Of a DNA stretch of 64,000 nucleotides, positions 44,277 to 53,503 are shown one piece after another; within the stretch, counting starts at the first letter, position 1, and the number at the start of each line of letters is the position of its first letter. The stretch spans positions 496,001 to 560,000 of the forward strand of contig PYSS01000002.1 of assembly GCA_003049465.1 (NCBI GenBank), read 5' to 3'. Origin of the DNA: Magnaporthiopsis rhizophila (Eukaryota; Ascomycota; Sordariomycetes; Magnaporthales; Magnaporthaceae). The translations under genes were made by a program, and so were the position numbers. The notes beneath the pieces are model-generated. The model was not told where the DNA came from and did no database searches. It saw nothing but the letters and a program-made list of their open reading frames with translations.

Positions 44277-46351
44277 ATGCCCCTCACAACGACCTCTGTG
44301 TACTTGCCGGCGTCCGAGGCCGTGCAGAGGCTTACCGGCCGGAGGAGCGTCGTGCACAGCACCAAGGGCATTGTGGCGTGCACACAGCCCCTGGCGGCAA
44401 AATGCGGCATAGACATACTGAACGCCGGAGGCAACGCGGCTGTAAGTAGTTGCAGCGAACGACCATCTTGAAAGAAAAAAGTGTAACTGACCGTGATGAC
44501 GCGCATTGTAGGATGCCGCTGTTGCGGTTGGTAAGAACTACAATAACATGATGGCTCTGCTATGGTACATACCGGCTGACAATAACAGCGGCCGGCATGA
44601 ACATGACGGAGCCGTGCTCGACGGGCATTGGCGGCGACATGTTCTGCCTCTACTACGACGCCGCCTCGAGGAAGGTTTCGGCCCTCAACGGATCCGGGCG
44701 TTCGGCGGCCAAGTGCACCCTCGAGGCCGTCCGCAAGTCGCTCGGCCTCCCCGAGGGCGGCAAGTCGGGCCAGATCCCCTCTTCCAGCCCCTACGCCGTC
44801 ACCGTGCCGGGGGCTGCCGCCGGCTGGGCCGACACCGTGGAGCGTTTCGGGAGCGGGAAGCTGACCCTCGCCCAGATCCTCGCTCCGGCCATCGAGCTGG
44901 GCGAGAAGGGCTTTCCCGTGTCTGAAATCACGTCCCGTAACGTAAGTATTATATATCTACTTTTTTTTCTTGTTAAAAAAAGACAAAAAGGCAAAGGTTT
45001 AGGATATAATAGTAACCCAAGATGTTTCCAGTGGCGGGGTGCCGAGAAGCGACTGCGCCAAGCATCTCCAAACTTCGCCGAGATGCTCAAGGCAGACCCC
45101 GGCGCCCCGGACGGATTTAGAGCCCCGAGGCCAGGCGACATCATCAAGCTGCCCAACCTGGCCCGCACCTTCCGCGCCCTGGCCTACGAGGGCAAGAAGG
45201 GCTTCTACACGGGCAGGATAGCCGAGGAGGTGGTCAAGGTCCTCCGGGACCAGGGCGGCCTCCTTGAGCTCGACGACCTCAGGCACCACCTCGACGTGGG
45301 CAGCGAGCCCGTCGAGCCCATCTCCATCAGGTTCACCGCCCAGGGCGCCGCCGGCGCCGGCGACGGCGGCAAAGGGGAGCCCGGCGGGCTCGAGGTATGG
45401 GAGCACCCGCCCAACGGGCAGGGCATCGTGGCGCTCATGGCGCTCGGCATCATCCAGGAGCTGGAGCACGCGGGGCGGATCCCGGCCTTCGGGCCCGCCG
45501 ACCACAACTCGGCGGCGTACCTGCACGTCCTCATCGAGGCGCTGCGCATCGCCTTCGCCGACGCGTCGTGGTACGTGACGGACCCCAACGTCACCAAGGT
45601 GCCGTCGGCGGGGCTCGTGTCGAGCGCGTACCTGGCCGAGCGCGCCAAGCTGTTCGACCCGGCCAGGGCGTCGACGAAGCAGCTGCACGGCGACCCCTCG
45701 TCCAAGAACTACGACTTCCCGTCGCCCGCGCTCAGGAGCAGCGACACCGTCTACTTTGCCGTGTCGGACTCGCAGGGCAACGCCATCTCCTTCATCAACT
45801 CCAACTACGGCGGCTTCGGCACCCACATCATCCCCAAAGGTTGTGGCTTCACGCTGCAGAACAGGGGGTCCAACTTCAGCCTGAACCCGGACCACCCCAA
45901 CGTGCTGGCGGGACGGAAGCGGCCCTACCACACCATCATCCCCGGGATGGTGACAAACGTGGCCGATGGGAGCCTGCACTCGGCCTTTGGCGTCATGGGC
46001 GGCTTCATGCAGCCGCAGGGCCACGTGCAGACGCTGCTGGGCCAGGTGGTCGGCGGCCTGAACCCGCAGCAGGCCCTGGACGCGCCGCGCTTCTGCATCG
46101 GCGCCGGCATGCCCGACGACGCGACGGGGAAACTGGGCGACGACGTCGTCCACATCGAGGAAGGGATGCCGCAGGAGACGATCGACGGCCTCAGGAAGCT
46201 CGGCCACAACGTCGTGGTCGTCGCCGACGTCGGAAACTGCCAGTTTGGACGCGGCCAGATCGTCAGGTACACCGTCGACCCGGTCGACGGGACCGGTGTG
46301 TGGTCTGCCGGGAGCGACCTCCGCGGAGACGGTGCGGCGTACCCGGCATGA
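44277..46351 (+). CDS. Gamma-glutamyltransferase-like Ntn hydrolase
   Basis: A gamma-glutamyltranspeptidase-family Ntn hydrolase, made as a precursor that cleaves itself before a catalytic Thr; the family acts on glutathione and other gamma-glutamyl or acyl-amide substrates. Four exons (44277-44441, 44512-44530, 44589-44941, 45032-46351) keep frame and give 618 residues. The N-terminal domain has KGIVACTQPLAAKCGIDILN, then GGNAADAAVAVAAGMNMTEP spanning the first junctions, and STGIGGDMFCLYYD. The small-subunit start is probably at DTVYFAVSDSQGNAISFINS, making the Thr the nucleophile. PYHTIIPGMV and GVMGGFMQPQGHVQTLLGQV are typical. No signal peptide is evident, suggesting a cytosolic YwrD/acylase-like branch rather than secreted glutathione GGT. 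Exon 2 is only 19 bases. Confidence 0.9.
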
Positions 46352-46713
46352 TGATCAGGTGGTGGGTATTAGCAAGCAGAATAACAGCTAGAGAAAAAAA
46401 AAAAGTACATAGAAAAGCATCAAAGAGCCAGCTGTATCTCGCTCAGCCACATCCTTTTGCCGCAGGAGCTGCTTCCGCCCCAAGTTATGAATACCCTGCG
46501 AGTAGGCCGCCCATGGATGGGATGGGCGGTGTCAGTAGCAGCATGGGACGAAGAGGCAGTGAGAGCCCGCATGGGTGGTTTCATATTCGGTCAACACCGC
46601 TATTTGTACAGAATTAGTCTACCTCGCCATCACGAAAGGATTGTCGTACATTCATACCCCGCCACTTTGGCCTCTTTTCATATATATGTTCATTGTTGCC
46701 CCTTCTTCCCTTA
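46352..46713. terminator. Convergent 3' region GGT / grx5
   Basis: 362 bp between two 3' ends, which must hold both polyadenylation regions. No gene seen. Confidence 0.4.
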
Positions 46714-47423
46714 TCACGAGCTCTTGGTCGGCTCCTCGGCTGGCGGGGCAGCCAGGACCTTCTTCTCCTCCAACAGCTTGGCCAGCTCGCCGCTCTTGTG
46801 CATCGACACGAGGATGTCGCAGCCGCCAATAAACTCCTTCTCGACGTAGAGCTGCGGGATGGTCGGCCACTCGGAGTACTCCTTGATACCTGTTTTCATT
46901 TGTTGGTGGTGTGTGATTTAGCAAACCAAACCTTCTTCATTCCATTGTAACAGCACGATACGGCACGGGACAACACACCTTCCCTCAGGCTCTGGTCCTC
47001 GAGCACGTTAAAGGCGGCAAACTTTGCCGGATCGACGCCCTGCATGCTGAGCACCTGGATGCTGGCACGCGAGAAGCCGCACTGCGGGGTCTCGGGCGTT
47101 CCCTTCATGAAGAGCACCACGGGCGCCGACGCCACCGCCCGGTCGATGGCCTGCCGCGTGTCGTCCGAGAGGAGCCGCGTCTGCTGCAGCTTGTGGATGC
47201 GCCATGTCGTCGTCGTCGCTGCCGGTCGTGGAATCGCCGTCGCCGCCCCGGCCCTGAACGCCGCGGCGCGTGGGGCCGTCGCTGCTGCCGCCCCGGCCTG
47301 GCGGAGAAGGTTCTGCGAGCGGGGTGGGGGTTCTTGTGTTAGCTTCGTTGGTGTGAGGGATACGGGCGCAACTGATAGGATACTTGGGTATCGCACTGTC
47401 GACAGGAATCGGCTTGAGATCAT
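46714..47423 (-). CDS. grx5: Mitochondrial monothiol glutaredoxin Grx5
   Basis: A CGFS-type monothiol glutaredoxin that transfers Fe-S clusters in the mitochondrial matrix. Two exons (47423-46979 and 46889-46714) keep frame and give 206 residues. The start is MISSRFLSTVRYPS; the ~75-residue leader is Arg/Ala/Thr-rich and nearly free of acidic residues, fitting a presequence. The domain has RQAIDRAVASAPVVLFMKGT, the active site CGFS in PQCGFSRASIQVL, then LREGIKEYSEWPTIPQLYV and FIGGCDIL. An optional extra 51-base intron (GTATCC donor, GCTAAC branch, GCTCGCAG acceptor, about 47363-47313) lies in frame in the leader; removing it would give 189 residues without touching the domain. Confidence 0.93.
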
Positions 47424-48703
47424 CTTTGGCTTTGGATTGGGAGGGTTGTTGCTAGACTCGACTCTGGACGCCTCCTGCGAGCACCTCGCATGCAAAATTC
47501 ATCTATCAGTTGATGATGTAAGGGGTGTTTGGCGGTGGATCCCTACTGGATGGAGGAAAAAAAGATAAAATGGGAATATTATTTGCGGTCCAAAGGACGC
47601 TAGTCCCAATTAAGGGATAAATTTGTGCAGGACAAACAGGCAGCACCCAGCCTCCCACGAATGTGTCCAAACAGGGTCTCCAGTGACTGGAACCTCCATT
47701 ATCTTAGTTTGACCTGTTTCCTTGACTAATTAGGGGCTTCCTTTTCCTGTTTGTATATTGCTCTGTCTCCTGTTTGGTACTGTTGCCTGGGTGCTTTCTT
47801 TTATCCCCATGCATCATCCCCCATACCCATGTGCAGCTTCTTGCGCGCAACTTCTCCTGTGAGTATGTTGACAGCTACAATATTAGTACATGGGATAAAT
47901 AAAAAAAAATAGGCAGTGGCAGGTAAAAGTGGCTGTGAGCTGGATCATGCGATTAGGTGTAAGTGTGTGGCGGAATTTTCCTTTTATTTTATTTTCTTCA
48001 TTTCTTTCATTTTTGTGCGGACGGCTTTGCGATTCAAAAGGAATCTCGGGGTCCTGTCAGCTGCCACTCCTGGCGTTTGGACGTTGGACGTTGGTACGAG
48101 CCATATGCGTCTTGCCGAGATGGATCAGGGATCGTGTTCGTTCGTTTTTTTGGCCCGCGCTCCCCGTAACCCGCCAGCGGCTGCTCGGTGGGACTCGTGC
48201 CAGAGTTCGTGTATTTTGAGGATCCGTATTGTTCCAGAAGCCTAGAATAGAGGCTTGAAAGTCTCCCGGTACGAGTGGGGCAACCTGGAGAAAGGCAGGT
48301 GCAAGTCAGCCAAAACATGGAGGTAGCTGGCTGCTTTTCAGATTCTTCTCACTCGACCTCGAGTCTGCAACGGCTGGATCCTCTGCACACCACCACCCGC
48401 CCGGACGCTTCCACGGATGCGCCGCCGTTCTTTTTGCTATCTTTTGCCCCTAGCATACATCAATACAGCAGGAGGCATCTATGTATCGCTGTCGCTACAT
48501 CAGCCCTCTCCCGCTCGTTCATTAGTCTTACTCTGGCCTCAGACTTCCCAGGAAAGCACCCGCTTCCGGAGCCCGCAAGTACCTACCTACCTAGGTACTA
48601 TCATATTGTATTCAACCCACCATCACCCGCCATCACCCATCAGAAACTCCCCAACCAATCGAAGTCCCCTCTTATAAACCCTACTCAATCACAATCTCAG
48701 ATC
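47424..48703. other. Divergent intergenic region grx5 / ankyrin protein
   Basis: About 1.3 kb. The frame of the ankyrin gene stays open upstream to about 48275 and has an ATG at 48317, but the conserved protein starts at 48704. A TACCTACCTACCTAGGTACT motif (48580-48599) and a TATAAA (48673) lie just upstream of that start. Confidence 0.5.
48580..48599. promoter_or_regulatory. TACCTACCTACCTAGGTA motif upstream of ankyrin gene
   Basis: A partly palindromic tandem of TACC units about 105 bases before the start codon. Similar motifs recur in other upstream regions of this window. Function unknown. Confidence 0.4.
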
Positions 48704-50881
48704 ATGTCAGGGCTCCAGCCGTATCTCTGTGGCTGCCCCACGGAGATACTGCTCGAGATATCCAAGTATCTCGAGGCAGTCGCCGATTTTAGCGCCCTCA
48801 GCCGTGTGAGTTGTCGTTTCCGCTGGCTCTTCGGCGACGATTTCCTGAGGCTCGCCATCAAGGAGCAGTCCACAAAGAAACATCAGAGCAAGGATTTGAC
48901 CCTGATAGACCTCTTTCTTCACGCTGTCCGCCACGACTCGGTCAATATCATCACCTACCTGACGCTTCGGTCTCGCGAGAAGCTCGACCTTAGGGGCGTG
49001 ATTCCCAAGCCTGGCTTTCAGAGAAACAAGATCACCTTCATACACCATGCTCTGGTCGCAGACGCCCCCAGGGTTGCTGCCCAACTGGCCAAGCACGGGG
49101 CCGACATGATCCAGGAGGGATCGCAGATGTACCCGGATCTGACGCCGCTGTGCCTGACCCTCGCGCGGCCAAGCCTGGTCACTAGCGCCCGTGAGCTGGA
49201 CGTTGCCCTTCGGGTCGCCTGCAGTTTCGGCCTGCCCCGGACCACCAGGATGCTTCTCATCAGGGGTGCCGAGACGGACCAGGTGAACCAGTACGGCGTA
49301 TCGCCCATCCACGTCGCCCTAGCTCAGCGAGCCCCTTGGTTCCGTGCTTCGGAAGGCTACGAGACGACCTTCAGCAAGTTCATAGGCCATTCGTCCTGGG
49401 AGAGCATGGTTGCCCAGACCATGGCCGCGCTGGTCGAGTTCGGAGCTGACCCAAATCGGAAGTCTGAAACGTCCAGGGCGCACCGCTGTGGCTACCGCTG
49501 CTGGAAGTCGCTCGACTGCGACCACAAGTGCCAGACGCCTATGCATCTGGCCGCGGCGAGCGGCAACGGCGAGGCCATCCGTCGCCTTCTAAACGCCGGG
49601 GCCGACCCCACCGCGCCGAATGGGGAGGGCTACACGCCTCTGTACGCAGCCATCTCGCACGGCCATTTCGACACAGCTAGGCTCATACTGTCGCTCTACC
49701 CCGACAACACTGACTGTGACGACTGCAAGAACCCCATAGTCCACGAGCCCAGCCAGACCACTGCGCTCCATGTCGCTTGCCGGTTCGCATTTGTCGACCT
49801 GGTCGACACACTGCTGGCAAGGGGCCTAAACCCAAACGTGGTAAATCTTTGCGGCAACACGGCCATCCACGAGGTGCTGGGCCAGACTCACCCAGAAATG
49901 CGAGAGGACGTGGTCACGGTGCTGATCTCGCTTGCGCACGCCGGGGCGGATGCGGCAACCCCAGCCGCCGGCGGGTGCCCCTGGAAAATGGCTAAGTGCC
50001 ATGTGTTCCCCGAAGTGCGAGATATGTTTGCGAGCTTCCGGAGAACAATCATCGAGCAGCTCACAGTGATTGATGAAATGTATCGGACCGAGGGCAGGGA
50101 TGTCCGCAAGATCAAGCCCAAGCCCAACCAACCCCGTCCGTCTAGCCCGGAGTGGCTGTACGAGTTTTACGCACAGGAGGCGCCTGAAGAGTTCGATGCC
50201 GAGAAGCAATTCCCCGCGCTGGGCGACTGCCGTCCGTCGAAGCCAAAGATCGGTGTGCTGATAGACATCTCGACCGACGAGCCAGCGGTAGCCGCCAACG
50301 GCGTGCCGACGGACGCAGCCTTCTCCGGCTCCAGGGGCAGCTCGCCGAGTACACCGTGGGCGGATATGAAAAAGAAGGAAGGCGACTGGGTCGCCTTGGA
50401 GCCGCACCGGAAGCAACAGCCGGGTCAGAATATGTCCAAGGCGCCGGCTACCAACTGGCCGCGGCTGGGTGTCAATTGGTCTGGCCCTCTAGCCCCCAAA
50501 GGAGTCCGAAACGCCACAACGCCGCCAGCGACCGCCAAGTGGGCTGGCGCCACAATGGAACAGAGCCGTAGCCCGACTCCGACCCGGCCTGTGCCTGGAT
50601 CTGCTAACAAGCCCTCGGGAGCTTCCAAGATGGCCAGAGTGCCGATGGGTCAAATGAACGGGCCCAAGCCCGTCCACGTGAACACCACAGGACCCGGTCG
50701 AGCCGTCCCGGTCAAGCCTCGGGGCGGCAGCATTGCGGGCACCGGTGTCGGAGCCGAAAACAATGCCTGGGTGGGCGGCAGGCCCATGGAGATGGCCAAG
50801 GTGGCCGAGCAGCCCCAGCCAGAGACACAGCCAAAGAAGGGCGGACGGGGAAAGAAGCAGTGTAACAGAATGCAGCTGTGA
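48704..50881 (+). CDS. F-box/ankyrin-repeat protein
   Basis: A 725-residue single-exon protein. The N-terminus MSGLQPYLCGCPTEILLEIS then LSRVSCRFRWLFGDDFLR is an F-box-like pattern, suggesting a substrate adaptor of an SCF ubiquitin ligase. Ankyrin repeats follow (FIHHALVADAPRVAAQLAKH, TRMLLIRGAETDQVNQYGVS, TPMHLAAASGNGEAIRRLLN, TALHVACRFAFVDLVDTLLA). Between repeats lies a Cys-containing insert (AHRCGYRCWKSLDCDHKCQ), perhaps metal-binding. The last ~200 residues are disordered, Pro/Gly/Lys-rich with repeated Trp (NWPRLGVNWSGP, TAKWAGAT) and an FPALG motif. The start was chosen at the F-box; an upstream in-frame ATG at 48317 has no conserved sequence. The partners are unknown. Confidence 0.82.
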   Translation: MSGLQPYLCGCPTEILLEISKYLEAVADFSALSRVSCRFRWLFGDDFLRLAIKEQSTKKHQSKDLTLIDLFLHAVRHDSVNIITYLTLRSREKLDLRGVIPKPGFQRNKITFIHHALVADAPRVAAQLAKHGADMIQEGSQMYPDLTPLCLTLARPSLVTSARELDVALRVACSFGLPRTTRMLLIRGAETDQVNQYGVSPIHVALAQRAPWFRASEGYETTFSKFIGHSSWESMVAQTMAALVEFGADPNRKSETSRAHRCGYRCWKSLDCDHKCQTPMHLAAASGNGEAIRRLLNAGADPTAPNGEGYTPLYAAISHGHFDTARLILSLYPDNTDCDDCKNPIVHEPSQTTALHVACRFAFVDLVDTLLARGLNPNVVNLCGNTAIHEVLGQTHPEMREDVVTVLISLAHAGADAATPAAGGCPWKMAKCHVFPEVRDMFASFRRTIIEQLTVIDEMYRTEGRDVRKIKPKPNQPRPSSPEWLYEFYAQEAPEEFDAEKQFPALGDCRPSKPKIGVLIDISTDEPAVAANGVPTDAAFSGSRGSSPSTPWADMKKKEGDWVALEPHRKQQPGQNMSKAPATNWPRLGVNWSGPLAPKGVRNATTPPATAKWAGATMEQSRSPTPTRPVPGSANKPSGASKMARVPMGQMNGPKPVHVNTTGPGRAVPVKPRGGSIAGTGVGAENNAWVGGRPMEMAKVAEQPQPETQPKKGGRGKKQCNRMQL

Positions 50882-51655
50882 ATCGTCAAGCGACGAGAGC
50901 AGGCGAAGGAAAGATGGGAGTGGTTGATTCTGGTGAAGCTCGAAGGGCAGTATATGATAGAGGGAAGCGCATTGGTGGAAGACTCGACCACCTCATGAAG
51001 CAAACGCGCCGGCTAGTATCCTACCTAGGTTGAAAGATGAAGGAGAAAACGACGAAAAGAGAAAAGAAGGACACAAACAGGAAAAAGGAAAAGCTACGGA
51101 ATGAAAGCAAACGGCAAAGATGCCGACATGTTTGTGCATCTCGATCCAGCGACTGGTTGTACCTGCCACATTGGGACAAGAACAGACCGATCGGCCGTTA
51201 CGTCACCCCACCCCTCACCTCACAGAGCGCGGGCACATGGACAATTCGACAACCTTAATCGGACGACGATGGGGAGGGAGAGGATGCTGGCAGAGCTGCG
51301 ATGACGGGCTCTTTCGCCGGTCGCGGATCTGGCTGGAGTCGTCAGCCGTTTGCCAATTGTGACTTTGTCTGTTTGCTAGCCAGGCCACATGGTGTTTTTG
51401 AGTTTTCGTAGCCAGCCCATCCATTCCGTCCTCGGCCACGATCCCCGCTCCGTCAGACCACACATTACTGTAGGCCTTGTGTAATCCAGATCGTCGTGAC
51501 TTATAATAACTGGGCCAATTCCTCACTTGTTCGGGTGGACTTTGATCAAAACCCGGCAGACACCCTCAGTTGGAACAATCCAGCCAAACACCAAAAGAAA
51601 GAATCCAAGAATCCAAACAAACATTGAAGATCACAGGAACAAGCAAGCAACAAAA
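50882..51655. other. Intergenic, tandem genes
   Basis: 3' flank of the ankyrin gene and promoter of the decarboxylase gene. It contains a CCTACCTAGGTT motif at 51020-51031. No gene seen. Confidence 0.5.
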
Positions 51656-52628
51656 ATGCTCCAGACAATAACCCCGCACCACGACGCGCACCACACACGC
51701 ACCATGTCCACCTCGCTCCAGGCGCTGACGGCCTCTATGGCCGACGGCAAACGACACCTGCTGCTGGCCGCCTCGGGCTCCGTCGCCACCATCAAGCTGC
51801 CCGAGATCATCCGCGCCCTGGCCGACGCCCACGGGCCCGACAGGCTCTCGATCCGCGTGGTGCTGACGCGGTCCGCCGGCCACTTCCTGGCCGGCCAGAC
51901 GGCTGAGCAGCCGACGCTGTCGGCGATCGCCGCCATGCGCTGCGTCGACGCCGTCTACGGCGACGCCGACGAGTGGGGGCCGCGGCCGTGGCGGCGGGGC
52001 GGGGACATTTTGCACATTGAGCTGCGGAGGTGTAGGTTTCCCAATATTTTCATCCATAATTGAAAAAAAAAAAAAAAAAAAATAGCAAGTTCATGGCTAA
52101 TACAGAGAGTGAGAGAGAAACACAAAAGGGGCCGAAATCATGGTAATCGCCCCCCTGAGCGCAAACACGCTCGCAAAAATCGCAAACGGCCTGTGCGACA
52201 ACCTGCTCACCAGCGTCGTGCGCGCCTGGGACACGGACGCAGCCGTCGACGGCGGCGGCGGCCGTCCCAAGCGCATCGTCGTCTGCCCCGCCATGAACAC
52301 GGCCATGTGGCGCCACCCCATCACCGCCCGCCAGATCCGCACCCTCGAGCGCGAGTGGGGGGTCGCGCCGCCGGCTCCTCCTCTAGCAAGTGACATTGCT
52401 GCTGCTGCTGCTGCTGCTGGTGGGGAGGGGATGGGAGAGGATGCAAACGCAAACACCAACGGCATCACGGCGGCGGTGGCGGCGGCGGTTCCACAATCGA
52501 CTGGCTGGTTCGAGGTCATGCATCCCCAGGAAAAGATGCTGGCTTGTGGCGATGTGGGCGTCGGCGGCATGGCGGACTGGAAGGAGGTCGTCAAGGTGAT
52601 AGAGGACAGGATGGGGCTGGGGGTTTGA
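51656..52628 (+). CDS. cab3: Phosphopantothenoylcysteine decarboxylase (Hal3/Cab3 type)
   Basis: A flavoprotein that decarboxylates 4'-phosphopantothenoylcysteine in coenzyme A synthesis. Two exons (51656-52031 and 52129-52628) keep frame and give 291 residues; the intron carries a poly(A) run. The fold starts HLLLAASGSVATIKLPEIIR. The catalytic His lies in DILHIELRRWAEIMVIAPLS, which spans the splice junction (TGG split T|GG). PLSANT, NGLCDNLLTSVVRAWD and PAMNTAMWRHP are the substrate and FMN motifs, and the Cys of the flexible flap is in MLACGDVGVGGMAD. With His, Asn and Cys all present, it should be active rather than a purely regulatory Hal3/Vhs3. An Ala/Gly/Asn insert (about residues 205-235) is low-complexity and unusual. 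A CoA cofactor-synthesis role is inferred from the family. Confidence 0.92.
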
Positions 52629-52702
52629 AAGATGAGCCATGGTGGAACTGGACTGGACTGACTGGTCGAACAACGGTAGGCAAGGGGGAGAAGAAGGGAA
52701 GG

Positions 52703-52735
<33 letters not shown>

Positions 52736-53503
52736 AAATAGGGCCGGCTCTATCGCTTGAGAATGGGAAATATCTAATACCAGACTGTAACGTCCATAGC
52801 ACGATCTCGCTACAACTGTTTAATATCACGTATTACTTCTTAATCACGGGTTTTTTTTTTCGTGGTAGGGTCGGTTTCATTCGTGTCTATAGTAAAGCGC
52901 GCAACCGCGGTGGCCGTCTTCCGTCATCTCACAAAAAACCACCGACTTATACACAGGGCACTTCCTCGGGCTGCACTCCCATGGTCTCTTGGCAGGGTCA
53001 CCCAGATACGCTGGTATGCCCGATACTTTCCCCTCCACGCTTCATTACCGAACTTTGTGCCAAGCCATCATCGCGGCTCACAGCAGCAAGAGCAACACAT
53101 ACCGAGCACTGTCTAGCTAGAACTAAAACCCCGGGCGAGGCCGGGAACAAATAAAGCCTAAACGAAACGAAAAAGAAAAGGAAAGAAATGGCATGATGGC
53201 TCCCGGCTGCCCCCCAGTCTCCCGGGTTTGCATCTGAACCCCTGTACGCTGTCTTTCAGGCCAAAAGATTTGGCAGATGAGACAATAACATGCGACGAAG
53301 ATGGGGAGCAGAAAAGTGAGATAAGAGAAGAGAACAAAATAAATAAATAAACGTGCTTGAAGTGGGCAATATATGCCCAGATAGGTCTCTATCGCATGGG
53401 CCAAAGTAAAAAATTTCCATCTTGGTAGTCACGCCGGGATTCGGTATCGTCGAGTCCAAAGCAGCTCCAGGGCTTCACGAGGGACAACGCGGAAATGGCA
53501 TCA
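52629..53503. other. Convergent 3' region PPCDC / PNUTS-like
   Basis: About 0.9 kb between two 3' ends with an A30 run (52703-52732). No gene supported. Confidence 0.6.
52703..52732. repeat. Poly(A) 30-mer
   Basis: Pure A run 75 bases after the decarboxylase stop codon, in its 3' flank. Confidence 0.95.
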
